A stretch of 64,000 nt of DNA from Aspidiotus rigidus. Its lineage: Eukaryota > Arthropoda > Insecta > Hemiptera > Diaspididae. Position numbers and translations under genes: made by a program. Positions 35,802-45,735 of the stretch are shown in pieces (positions within the stretch are counted from its first letter, which is position 1; each line of letters opens with the position of its first letter). The notes under the pieces were generated by a model that worked only from the letters and a program-made list of their open reading frames with translations, was not told the origin of the DNA and searched no databases. The stretch spans positions 12,751,501 to 12,815,500 of the forward strand of contig JAVHKY010000003.1 in the NCBI GenBank assembly GCA_035079385.1. The letters are read 5' to 3'.

Positions 35802-36785
35802 TAAACAAACGAGTAAGATAAATTTCAAACATGCTCTTCGCAGTGTCACCTTTTTCCGAGTTCAAAGTAATTTTCCTCTACACTATCAATCTTGGTCGAG
35901 TAATGAAAGGAAATGTAACTTTTTCCTCAAGTTAATGATCAATAGCTACCTACATAAGAAAACTGCAAACACGCAGAGAGAAGTATTTTTCCTCTCCTTC
36001 AACAGCAGTAGAGAGGAGGAGTGTCTTGGGAAAATGTTGGCTTCGGCGTCGTATTAGGGAACCTCTGGGACTCCAATTTCAAGATTCAATTTCGTCATTA
36101 CTTTTTGTGGATTTTCTTAATTTTTTCCAACTACTTTTTTTTTTTTTTGGGGGGGGGGGGGGAGGGAAATATAATCTGTACCTACATATTATGAATACAC
36201 AGCCAAGGTCTCAAATCATAGCACACGTAATTTTTCCTTACATTTCTGGCAATCCGACAACTTGCTCATTTTGGCATATAGTGGGCATGTACCTGTATCC
36301 ACAATCCTTAATCTAGACGTCTTGTAAAAGTGTTGACGGCTTATACAGACAACGGTTTCAAACAGGTAGACTTCAGAGGAAAAAATAGATGAAAGGACCT
36401 TCAGCGAATTTGAAAATTTTCTTCCATTAATATATCTTTTATCGTGAAACGTTGATTTCTTTGTTCCACACTATCGCAAGTGAAAATTTGTCATATCATC
36501 CGACCGAACTTTCTCGTAATATATTGTCTTTATATAATAGCGTCATTTTGTGATACAGCTTTTACAAACACTTATCTACGTTTTGTTTCGTTTCTTTTCC
36601 GCTCGCGTAAGAGGAAAGCTAATGTATGTGGAAAACGATGTGTGCGACAAAGCTTTAACGGGAAAACTTTTCAAATTGTCACACATATGTCGTGAATACA
36701 ATGTTCTAGAAACTGATCCAGCACAATACTTGGAAGAGCTCTAACTTGTTGCACACTTGTTTCCTCGTCTGTGCGTCGTTCTGAC
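35802..36785. other. No recognisable gene; T/G homopolymer run
   Basis: It contains T12-G13 homopolymers near 36,138-36,162. Small plus-strand frames at 36,480-36,744 have no recognisable motif. The 3' portion may be upstream regulatory DNA of the candidate gene starting near 36,838. Confidence 0.45.
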
Positions 36786-36791
36786 CTGAAT

Positions 36792-36841
36792 ACGTCAGCT
36801 GTGAATTATAAAATACGGTGTATGTAAACCGGAGTCCAGTC
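36792..36841 (+). promoter_or_regulatory. Candidate RNA polymerase II core promoter
   Basis: TATAAAAT at 36,807-36,814 lies 31 bp upstream of CCAGTC at 36,836-36,841, which resembles the arthropod initiator (A at 36,838). A half CRE (ACGTCAGC) lies just upstream. The spacing is textbook, but the call rests on short motifs. Confidence 0.4.
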
Positions 36842-36897
36842 AACCATGAGCAAAAACGCACAACGAATAATTTTTGTTATCTGTTCCAGGTGGAAAA

Positions 36898-36985
36898 ATG
36901 GTTTTTACCCGGTACGTTCCTTCAGTGCTCATCGTGTTATCGATTTTAACCCTGGTCAGTTCAGCACCTTCGAAACAGAATATAG
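36898..36985 (+). CDS. Possible first coding exon of a secreted protein or peptide precursor
   Basis: An ATG at 36,898 opens 29 codons plus one base, followed at 36,986 by GTATGT, a good splice donor. The peptide has a short basic N terminus (MVFTRY), a hydrophobic core (VLIVLSILTLV) and a small-residue cleavage site (SSA before PSKQ), a classic signal peptide. TTGTTATCTGTTCCAG ending at 36,889 could be a 5'UTR splice acceptor. Alternatively transcription starts at about 36,838, in which case an overlapping upstream ATG at 36,846 would precede it. No second exon was found: the frame at 37,915-38,304 could join in phase but looks like Penelope debris. The product is unrecognised; length and layout would suit a neuropeptide or other small secreted protein. 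Confidence 0.35.
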
Positions 36986-37914
36986 GTATGTAATTTTTGG
37001 TCCAAATTCGTAATATTATTTTCATGTCACCGACATTGTATTCTTCTGTCGTCTCGAAAAATACCGATTTAAATTCAGAGAGACGTTTGATGGTGTATGT
37101 GAGTGAAATAATTTGCTCGTCGTCTTGAAAGAGTAGTTGCTTATTGCGATTATTATTAAAATTCTGGTTACAAGTTGCATCATCATTCCATTATCGCCAT
37201 AAAGGTTGTCTTCGTTGCGATTCTTAACCCAGAGAGAGACGGTTTAACCACCTGAATACTACTACGAAATTCCGCCTGATGGTAGCTATTTTTCCAAAAT
37301 ACGTACCTACGATTCTTTTTATGACGCGTTTAATGGCTGACGTGAATAACAGCCCATTTATATTACGACATCTCAACCGCGCTTTTATGATACCGGTAAG
37401 CGAGCTGTGCGAGTTTTTGCAAAAATTTCCGATTCGAATATCACGCTTGTGTATTGCTGCGAGACCCAATATAAACGAAAAACAGTTCATCGTTTTTGGA
37501 GCGAAAGGAGAATTTTCATTTTGTTTGAATATCGTACAAATATTTGTTGTAGTTATATTATATTTAAAGATGTGATCTCTTGAAATCCCCGTTTCATAGT
37601 ACACAGTATACACGAATAGTACAGAGAGAAAAAAAAAAAAAGGTTTCAGCAACGACCGCGTCATGTATTAGCTTTATTTTTACAATTCAAATAACCAGAG
37701 ATTGTCAGATATGGATTTTAACCCTTAATTAAAATGATATAGTTTTGATGTAAAGGCTGTTAGAGTCGTCAATGTTGATTTAATTCTGTCAAATGAAATT
37801 GGAAAGCCTACGGAGTGGTGAAATGGTATTACATTAAAGAATGAGTAACTCAACACGAGATACCGGTAGTCATGATATAAGGGACTAACCTTCCATCTTT
37901 CGCAGTTCGCAGCA
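36986..37914. other. No recognisable feature; possibly intron
   Basis: If the exon ending at 36,985 is real, this is intron. A 98-codon plus-strand frame at 37,279-37,575 shows no motif. A pyrimidine-rich stretch and CAG near 37,889-37,912 could act as splice acceptors. Confidence 0.4.
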
Positions 37915-38304
37915 GTCAACAGCTACTCTAGAGGCGTGGTGGGAATGGAAACAAAGAAGGGAATCTATGACAGCACAGTGAAAGAGTTCTCCGGTTTAGT
38001 GTCCATGTATAGGAAAACACATAAGGTGAAAAAGGTGGTTCAGTGGTTTGATGTCAATGTTGACATCCATAACAATTCACCTATGGTGAAGAAAACAAGC
38101 AACGACCAGACGAAGGGAGAGGACAAAGAAAGCTTGAGTGGGATGTACAAGCTCAGTTGCGAATATTGCGAAGGCATTGGTGAAACATCAGGGAAAAAAT
38201 TCGCAATCAGGAGAAAGGAACACAAAACATCAAGGGAAAATGAAGATGGAAAGTCACTGTTTGGCAAAGACTGCAATGAAGTGAAAAAACTTCAAAAGTC
38301 ATAA
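37915..38304 (+). pseudogene. Degenerate Penelope-like GIY-YIG fragment
   Basis: The frame is open to 38,304. SGMYKLSCEYCEGIGET followed by KKFAIRRKEHK parallels SGVYKLECKDCNGVYIGET in the copy at 38,950-39,732, but the VYI of the catalytic motif is missing, so the nuclease core is broken. The region upstream of the motif is Lys-rich and does not match. It lies on the opposite strand to the neighbouring Penelope copy. An alternative reading as a host exon is possible because the frame is open, but less likely. Confidence 0.5.
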
Positions 38305-38562
38305 GAATAGAGAATCGCGTAGAGAGAAGAAAACGCTGGGAATAGATGGAGATTGCAATGGAAAGGAGGAGAAGAGCTAGCCTAAACGAATACGTTCTTC
38401 TAAGTTACAGTTATCCCTAATAGCGAAAGAAAGAATACTCAGCGAGGGGAGTAAATAATGCAAACCGCAGAAAAATTAAAACGTCGAGCGCTTTCGGTTA
38501 GTAACCATCTTTGGGATTGAAATGAAAGCAAATGATAAAACGGAGGAGAGAGAAACAAGATA

Positions 38563-38844
38563 TTAAGATTGGCCAAACGAGAAGTCGCGGCGTGAATCAT
38601 AAACAAGTTCAATCAGGCCATCTTCCGGAATGTACGAGTTAAGTACAGTAAAGCAATTGACACGGTCCGAAACGTTACGGCTCGACATAATGACAGAATA
38701 CTCAAAGAGTAGAGTAAACGAGAAACTAATTACAAAGACCGCAGATATAAAGGAGAAGATGCGAGATCTTTCGGTTAACAAACCATTATTGGGCAAAGTT
38801 AGAACGCCACTGACCCAGATACGACTCATAAAACAGAATACCAA
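38563..38844 (-). pseudogene. Second copy of a Penelope C-terminal tail
   Basis: The minus-strand peptide FTVLNSYIPEDGLIELVYDS parallels VTVLNRYFPDEGLVELVYEF at 38,850-38,960, the tail after the GIY-YIG domain. The upstream part does not match Penelope, so only about the last 45 codons are assigned with confidence. Confidence 0.5.
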
Positions 38845-38849
38845 CGAGA

Positions 38850-39732
38850 TCAGGATTGAACGAGCGAGCCCTCGCGAAGTGACTCAAATTCGTAGACCAA
38901 TTCAACTAAACCTTCGTCGGGAAAATACCTGTTGAGTACGGTAACATCGTCACTGTTCAGATGACGCACTATTTCGATATTTTCCAACGCAACGCGCTTG
39001 AAGTAAGAATAGAAGGGTAGCCGAACCTTCCTTGAAACTATGACCGCTGGAGACAAGGTGGTCCACAAAGGCCGAATCACCCAAATTACGTTTCTTCCAG
39101 GCCTTAAGGTGCTCCTCTACTCGAATTCCAAGCTGGCGACCCGTCTCGCCTATATATACACCGTTACAATCCTTGCACTCCAATTTGTACACCCCGCTCC
39201 TCTCCCCCCGTGGGATGGGGTCCTTTAGCCTAACAAACAAACCCTTCACAGTAGTGAGGTTATAAAAAGCAGGCCTGAAGCCAAAACGGCGGAGGACACG
39301 AGTCAGCTTGGATGAAAACTCACCCAAAAACGGGAGCTTGATCCAACGTAATCTCTTATTATTATTACCACTCAGATCGCTGGGGAGGGAAGTAGTAGAA
39401 TCAAGGCCCTTCCTCGTAAGTTTTTTACGGAACATACGGTCAATGTCCAAGTTGACCTCATTCACAGCGGCCAAGTGCTTAATGGTCGCCAGCTCCTTTT
39501 GGAAAGCTGGTTGACTTGGCGGAATGCTAGTCAGTCGATGAATATAACTATTGAAGGCAGCGATCTTATGAAAAAATTGACAGAAAGACGATCCGTGGAC
39601 AACTGTATCGGTCGAAGTATCCTTCCTGAATATCGCAAATTCATGGTCCCCATCTCTATCAGAGATAGTGAGATCCAGAAAGTTTATGGAAGAACCTCCA
39701 ATTTCTGTAGTAAATTTTATGGAGGGATACAT
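38850..39732 (-). pseudogene. Penelope-like ORF, thumb and GIY-YIG endonuclease part
   Basis: A 260-codon minus-strand frame begins YPSIKFTTEIGGSSINFLDL, the sequence that follows the YVDD block in Penelope reverse transcriptases, and continues through FGFRPAFYNLTT to the endonuclease SGVYKLECKDCNGVYIGET with GRQLGIRVEEHLKAW. The GIY-YIG core residues look intact. After about GSATLL a frameshift moves the coding into another frame (YFKRVALENIEIVRHLNSDD) to the C-terminal tail. The endonuclease nicks target DNA for reverse-transcription priming. Separated from its RT half by the MITE. Confidence 0.8.
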
Positions 39733-39734
39733 TT

Positions 39735-40440
39735 TAACAGGGAACCTGTTTTATCGGGGGGTAAACTGAAGGAAAATGACGGGCGCCGGGCGCCGTCCGG
39801 CAAGAAAAAGGGACTTAGAAAAATTTTGATGAAGTGATAGGAGGGGGACTTATCCTCTCTGCTTCATGCAGTATATTATACTAGGTTTATACTACGTATT
39901 ATACTAGGCGTATACTAGGTCCAAGCCTCCTTTATACTAGGTCTAGGCATCCTTCATACCATAAGCTATACTAGCAGTTTGTCGTAGCTCTGTGTAGGTC
40001 TTAGGCTTCCTTTATACTATAGGTCTAGGAGGTCTGTATTAGTGGTTTTAATAGCTCTGTGACGTCATCAGATAGTGATGGCACGACGATCGTGACGTCA
40101 CAGATCTCCATTGTGACGTCACCAGATCGTAACGTCATTAGATCGTGTGACGTCATCAGATTATGACGTCATCAGATTATGACGTCATCAAATCGTGACG
40201 TCATCAGATCTCCGAACTGATAATAGGATAGGCCTACCGGGGGTACCACACAGGCTGTAAAAATAAATAGCTAGAACTTGACCTAAGGAGAAGAGATCTC
40301 AAGGTGGTGAGGAACAAAGTTCACTCTACTTGAGACGACAAAAAGCAAAAAATGACACTCACATGATTACTCCCATTAAACAGGTTCCCTGTTTGCCTCA
40401 ATTAACAGAGTTAATGAAGGCAATTCCGAGCAGCTAACTG
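39735..40440. mobile_element. MITE of the AACAGGGAACCTGTT family inserted in Penelope RT
   Basis: The palindromic sequence AACAGGGAACCTGTTTTAT lies at 39,735-39,753 and its near complement at about 40,377-40,395. It interrupts the Penelope frame between YLNKN (40,445 side) and YPSIKF (39,730 side). The inside has a GC-rich GGGCGCCGGGCGCCGTCC patch, repeated TATACTAGG blocks and the TGACGTCA cluster. Related material at 3,890-4,660, 42,180-42,420 and 44,680-45,035 has the same terminal palindrome. The right edge is uncertain by about 50 bp. Confidence 0.65.
40060..40203. promoter_or_regulatory. Cluster of seven CRE palindromes (TGACGTCA)
   Basis: Seven exact TGACGTCA octamers and one TAACGTCA in 144 bp; the last four are spaced about 16-17 bp apart in the form TGACGTCATCAGATTA. 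TGACGTCA is the consensus CREB/ATF site. The cluster sits inside the MITE. Binding is inferred from the consensus only. Confidence 0.6.
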
Positions 40441-40444
40441 TGTG

Positions 40445-41831
40445 GGCTGCGAGTTTTTATTCAGATACTGAAGAAACTCACCAAGGAGCTCTTGAGGACC
40501 GGTCCACGCACATAATATATCGTCCACATATCGTTGCCAGTAATGGATGTGACTCAGTAGCACTTGGCCAGAGGAAAACAAGTCAACCTCAAATCTGGAC
40601 ATAAATATCTCCGAAACGAGAGAGCCCAAAGGAGAGCCGATGGGGATGCGTACCTCCTCAGGGAACTCGTAAAATTTCCCATTGAACTTACAGAAGTTAG
40701 GGGACCAGCACGCATTAAGGAGGCCAAAAAATTCCTATATCTCGTTATGAGGAATATTGAACTTTACAAGTAGGTCACCCATATACTGCATAGTATGGCC
40801 CTTTGGTATGTTGGGAAAGAGACCGGTTACATCAAATGAGCAGAGGCTAGTACCCGAAGGCAAGGTAACATTTTTGAGCCTCTCGGCCAGAGTAGGGGGA
40901 CTCGTACTCGATTCGAGACTTGAACCAACGATCCAAGAACTTGGCGAGAAAATAGGCAGGGGAGGAGACGTAGGACACGACAGGCCGCATAGGAGTATTC
41001 ATCTTGTGAACTTTTGGCAACCCATAGAGGAGGGGGGGGGGGAACAGGGTTAGGTACGAGCAGGGCTTTTTTGAGCGAAGAACTTTTTATGATAAACTCA
41101 CTCCCGTTCACAACTTCCCTAACCTCTTTGACGTAGTTAGGAAAGTTAAAAGAGCTATTTTCAATAGCTCCACATTGAATGAGAACTTTTTGAACCTTGG
41201 AAACGTAGGAGGATTTCTCCAGGACTACGATCGCGTTACCCTTGTCGGCTTTAGTAAGGATCAACCCCTGGTCCCTGACCTTCCTCCTCAGATTATCTAT
41301 CACCTCACATGCGTAATTGTTTATACGAGGGAGGGGGGTGTCGCGGACTAGTTCAGCGCAAGCTGATTGAATATTCACGCCGGGACCAATTTTTATGGTC
41401 AGGTCGGCAACGACATTAGCAAGAGTTTCATCTTTAGGAAGGCGAGGTAGGCCAAATTTTAGATCCTTCTCCAACAAATACGTTTCATCTTGCGAGAATT
41501 GCGTCTGGGTGTAATTAATAATGCGGGGCTGGCAATTTTGAACAACACCATTATTAGCACAAATATTTTTGAGGGCAATAACCTTGGAGTTCAAAAGGGA
41601 GGAAATTTTCTTTTCTTTTTTGGCTTTGAGCTCAACCTCAAGATCCCAGCAATCTTCATTAACCTTCCGAATAAACCGATCGAACTCACCTGGCGGAAGC
41701 AAACTAGAGAGCCTGGAATGGACGAGGAGATTGAGACGAGTAGTAACATTCAGACGACCATACCATCTTCTCAGCTCGGAACGAATCCATTTGTTAGTGA
41801 TGGTTTCCTTCAATTTTCGAGTGGTGTACTT
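40445..41831 (-). pseudogene. Penelope-like ORF, N-terminal and reverse transcriptase part
   Basis: The minus-strand frame from about 41,830 includes LILTKADKGNAIVVLEKSSY, a conserved N-terminal RT block, and [13 protein letters not shown]. At a run of 11 G (C on the coding strand, 41,032-41,042) the frame slips: the following codons in the first frame are nonsense, while another frame holds the RT. RT resumes with IGSPLGSLVSEIFMSRFEVD and the catalytic YVDDILCAWTGPQELL near 40,520, then stops at YLNKN where the MITE starts. The YVDD residues are present. The Met-containing start at 41,861 is an artefact of an inverted fragment beginning at 41,832. Confidence 0.8.
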
Positions 41832-42030
41832 ACACCCCTCCCTCGTATAACAATTACGCATGTGAGGTGATAGATAATCTGAGGAGGAAGGTCAGGGACC
41901 AGGGGTTGACCCTTACTAAAGCCGACAAGGGTAACGCGATCGTAGTCCTGGAGAAATCCTCCTACGTTTCCAAGGTTCAAGAAGTTCTCACTCAATGTGG
42001 AGCTATTGGAGGAGTCTTTCCGATCCCTCA
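41832..42030 (+). pseudogene. Inverted duplicate of a Penelope RT segment
   Basis: This plus-strand stretch matches 41,153-41,340 in inverted orientation at about 97% by eye, and encodes LTLTKADKGNAIVVLEKSSY. It joins head-on to the 5' end of the minus-strand element. Homology ends near 42,010. Confidence 0.8.
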
Positions 42031-42084
42031 CGGGAACTGTGGTCGCTGTTTATTAAATGATCAGCAAAAATGATTCCCCCAAGT

Positions 42085-42440
42085 GTCCCTTATTCAGGAT
42101 GGCCAGTTTCTGGAAAACCGGGAAAAATCAGGGAATTTGACTGTTCATGGAAAAGTCAGGGAAAAGTCAGGGAATTTTGGCTAAGGTTGGGGGTACTTCC
42201 AGGAAATTTTCGTTCGCGAGCGCATGCGTGAGCGAGGTTGATGACGTCATGGAGAGGGAAGGGGGACTTGGAAAATTCCGACCTCCGAGCTATATATGGT
42301 ACGCGGAGGACTTACAAAAATGTCGACCTCCGAGCTATATATGATAGGAGGGGGACTTAGGAAAACGACGGCTTCCTTAACGAAGTTAAACGAGGAACGC
42401 TGGGAACCTGTTTTATGAGTTAAATGGGATTTGGTATTGA
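42085..42440. repeat. Dispersed repeat fragments (copy C of the TGACGTCA family and a GGAAAAATCAGGGAA repeat)
   Basis: 42,090-42,180 holds short direct repeats of GGAAAAGTCAGGGAA, resembling the MITE at 43,637. 42,185-42,420 repeats GGGGGTACTTCCAGGAAATT and GAGCTATATATGATAGGAGG of copy A, and ends in GGGAACCTGTTTTATGAG, the family terminus. Confidence 0.65.
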
Positions 42441-43636
42441 AAATTCAAAGAAGCCTAGACCTAGATAAAGCCAGTATAAAGAAGGCCTAGACCTACTATA
42501 AGCCTAGTATAATATAGTTTGAGAGTCTAAATTTTACTCGCATCTCGAGGTCTATAAAATAGCTCGAGACTCTTTTAACTGACGTACATCGATCAAAAAA
42601 TTTACTCTTTCACGTGAATTATAATCGAATGCTAAACTGTAATAATTTACGACCTCAAAACAGCGAACAAAAACATGTATTTTTAAGGCACGCGAAGTGA
42701 TGTAGAAAAATAGGAAAAAAGTCGATAATGAGAAAAAAAAAAGCATAACCTTGCGCTTGCATTCAATAACCCTCTTGAAAAATGTACAAAATACGACAGA
42801 ATAATGAACGTCAAACATTATCTGCGTATCGTGATATATATACCACTCATGAAGGATAATGAATTACACGTTTTACGATTCTTCATTTACATAGAATTTG
42901 CAAAACATTTTTCAGCCACCTACACACATCTCTAAAACTTCAGGAGAAGAACTTTTTTTTTAAACTTGAGGAGTGAATTATCATGATAATAAACAAAAGC
43001 CTTTACAAATTGTTCTTGATGTTGTTAGATACCAATTACAGTATCGTGAATTCAACAATGTGGAAGAGCAAATGGATTCCAAAACCAAATAAAGATTGGT
43101 GGGAAATACGTCGACGTGCGATAAAACAAGAAACTAAAAAATTGTGTCTTTCACCGTGCACGTCATTTTAATGTCCATATAATCTTTTCTAGGAGACATC
43201 GATAAAGCTGCGCGAGATTTCTTTAAGCGTTTTCATCTATTTTAGTACTCATTCGATCCGCTCAATATTTGTTCGTCTGACGAGAAATTTACCTTCTTTT
43301 TTTTCTTTTCTGGCGGTTTGTTTTAGCAGAAGAAAACTTTGAACCTTTGTTGTACATTGGTTAGTCCTTATTTAAGCTGGAATCAGCCTACTGACAAAAA
43401 ACAGTAATTCCGAGAAAGTTCTTCGCTTACTGAAACATAAATAGCACTTGTTTGTTTTTCATTCTTTTAAAAAAACTCTCTATATTTTCCAAAGCCTACA
43501 CTTGTCCTATTCACGTTAAAACGTTGTGGGTAACTGTAGCCACAATGTAGTCAAAAGTAACCTACTGCAGCTCCTTCATCTAATGGACAAAAACTTTACA
43601 ATGGTCTTACGGATTGCTGCCAGTCCATATTAAGCA
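42441..43636. other. No recognisable gene
   Basis: The first 90 bp hold GCCTAGACCTA-type blocks like those inside the MITE at 39,735. The rest is AT-rich; the 62-codon frame at 42,983 has no motif. Confidence 0.45.
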
Positions 43637-43844
43637 CAGGGTGTCCACTTTTTCACTGAAATGAAATTCCCTGACTTTTCCATGACTTTTTCAGGTTTTT
43701 TCAGACCATAATCTCCACTGAAAAGCAAAAAAAAAATTTTCTTAGCTCGAACTTTTTCTGACGTAACTCAAAAAATTCCTTGACTTTGGGCAAAATTCCC
43801 TGACTTTTTCCTGACTTCCAGATTTTCCAGACAAGTGGACACCC
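43637..43844. mobile_element. Short MITE with inverted ends
   Basis: Left end CAGGGTGTCCACTT, right end AAGTGGACACCC: 12-bp terminal inverted repeats around about 185 bp rich in CCCTGACTTTTTC. The CAGGG start resembles hAT termini, but no 8-bp target duplication is evident, so the superfamily is open. Confidence 0.6.
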
Positions 43845-44089
43845 AATATACGTATTTATAAATAATAGTGAAAGGTTTTTATAGGATAACCCAGTGATTC
43901 AATTGATTAAACGATACTGAGTCATGACTGGTTCATTTACCTACAAGCTGCGTTTCTATTGGCTACCAAGTTTGCTGTCCTCTTATTGGTCGTCGATCGG
44001 TTGTTCTCTTTATCTCGTCCAATCACTAAGCCTATTGATCTTTCTGTGTCAAACGTGATTACACTGTTCAAGAGGCTAGCTCTTAGCGA
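43845..44089. other. Short unique stretch, nothing recognised
   Basis: No motif or repeat match was seen between the MITE and the next Penelope fragment. Confidence 0.4.
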
Positions 44090-44675
44090 AGGAAAGAATA
44101 CTCAGAAGAGAGAATAAACAATGCAAACCGCAGAGAAATTAAAACGTCGAGCGCCCCCTCCCTCGCATAAGTAAAAAATTGGGAGAAGTGATCCAAGGTT
44201 TAAAGAGGAACATCGTTACTAGAGCTGACAAGGGCAATGCTGTTGTGGTGATGGAGAAATTCGCCTATGCTTCTGAGGTCCACGAAATGCTCCATCAATA
44301 TGGTGCTAAAGAGGGTGAAGACTTCAGCTTCCCTAAGCATGTTAAAGATGTTAAGAGTCTCATCAAAAAGTGTGATGCCACTATCAAAACTCCACCTATG
44401 AAAAAAGCCCTGTTTGTTCCTAACCCCACGACCCCCTCCTTTAAGGATTGCCTAAAGGGCATAAGAATAATACCCCGATGCGACCCGTGGTTTCATTCAT
44501 TTCCTCTCCTACGTACCTCCTTGCTAAATTCCTGGAACTATGGTTCAAACATCGCATCAATTTTGAATCTCATCATTCGATCTCGGACTCGGCCTCTTCA
44601 ACTGACGTCCTGAGGGCTGTAATTCTTCCCCCGGAAACGAACATCTGCTCGTTTGATCATGACGTGACAACTTGA
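44090..44675 (+). pseudogene. Second Penelope-like RT fragment with inverted junction
   Basis: 44,090-44,152 is the family terminal block also seen at 38,415-38,490. From 44,179 a plus-strand frame encodes NIVTRADKGNAVVVMEKFAY and, after an internal frame change near 44,440, [20 protein letters not shown] followed by YLLAKFLELWFKHR. It is clearly a different lineage from the copy at 40,445-41,831. Truncated at 44,675 by a dispersed repeat before the YVDD block. Confidence 0.75.
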
Positions 44676-44679
44676 ACGC

Positions 44680-45035
44680 GCTGCAATTTCAAGGAGCCGT
44701 CGTCTTTCCAAGTCCCCCTCCTCTTTAGCTCGGAGAGGTCGGAATTTTTCTAAGTTCCGCTCTTAACATATACAGCTCGAGAGTCAAAATTTTTCCAAAA
44801 CCCCCTCCTACCATATGTAGCTCGGAGTTAGGAGTTTTAACAGGGAACCTGTTTTATGGGGGGCTTTTTGAGAAATTTGCCGTCCGCCGTCCAGCCAAAA
44901 ACGTAGAAAAATGTTGACTCTCGAGCTATATATGATAGGGGGGGGGAGACTTAGAAGAATTTCGACTCTGAAGCTGAAAAAAGACTTAGAAAAAAAACGA
45001 GGCTAAGGAAGCAAAGTCAATCCTCCATGGCGCGT
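44680..45035. repeat. Dispersed repeat family, copy D
   Basis: Blocks of TTCCAAGTCCCCCTCC and GAGCTATATATGATAGG, with the terminal palindrome TTTTAACAGGGAACCTGTTT at 44,835-44,854 and a GCCGTCCGCCGTCC patch, as in the MITE at 39,735. Confidence 0.7.
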
Positions 45036-45099
45036 GACCGTGTGACCGTCACGAAAAATCTTCGTGACGGTCATTTTGACAACTCTGATTTTTTCAGAG

Positions 45100-45735
45100 G
45101 CCGGAATAAGACAAACACAAACTGGAGAATAGGTATCTTCCACCATTATGATAAGGCCCCGATTCTCTTGATTTAGGCTGAATTTACCCCAGCCCTAAAA
45201 CGGAGATGAACACAAACTGAAGAATAAGTACTTTCCAAAGATACAACAAAGACCCAATTCTCCTGATTGTTCCAAACTGAATTTTTCTGGAAGATGACTT
45301 GCCCAGAAATTGGAGGATGGTATCTTCTGCAGATATAACGAAGCTCCAATTCTCTTGATTGTTTCAAACCGAGTTTTCCTGGAGGCCAGAAGCCTTATGA
45401 ACACAAACTAAAGATAGATATCTTCCACTATCGAGACAGAGTCCCAATTCTCTTGTTTCAAGCTGAATTTACCCTGCTAGATACTTAGATGGAGAATAAG
45501 TACTTTCCAAGTCTACCATAAAGACCCAATTCTCCGGATTGTTTCAAGCTAAATTTTCTGAAGATGATTTGCACAGAAATTGGAGGATGGTATCATCTAC
45601 AGATATAACAAAGCTCCAATTCTTCTGATTGTTCCAAACAGAGTTCTTCCAGAGGCCAAAAGCTAAGGTAGACACAAACTAGAGAATAGGTATCTTCCAC
45701 TACCATGACAGGCCCCAATTCTCTTGTTTCAAGCT
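45100..45735. repeat. Tandem repeat of about 90 bp subunits in about 275-bp blocks
   Basis: GAGGCC followed by GACACAAACT and then ATAGGTATCTTCCAC recurs near 45,100, 45,381 and 45,651 (spacings 281 and 270). Related subunits with CCAATTCTC and AGCTGAATTT lie between. The array abuts a Penelope fragment, and minus-strand frames through it are repeat translations only. Confidence 0.75.

Larger units (their letters stand above)
38415..41831 (-). mobile_element. Penelope-like retroelement, interrupted by a MITE
   Basis: The minus-strand order is N-terminal domain, reverse transcriptase, MITE insertion (39,735-40,440), RT thumb region, GIY-YIG endonuclease, C-terminal tail. The final block 38,415-38,490 (with TTAAAACGTCGAGCGC on the plus strand) recurs at 44,090-44,152, so it is a terminal piece of the family. 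A second, shorter copy of the C-terminal tail (38,563-38,700) follows the first, which suggests two overlapping or tandem copies. Frameshifts make the element dead. Confidence 0.8.

Noticed and set aside
41831..41861. Start codon at 41,861 for the Penelope minus-strand ORF
   Set aside because: The first ten or so codons are antisense of the inverted RT segment beginning at 41,832, so this is not a native start.
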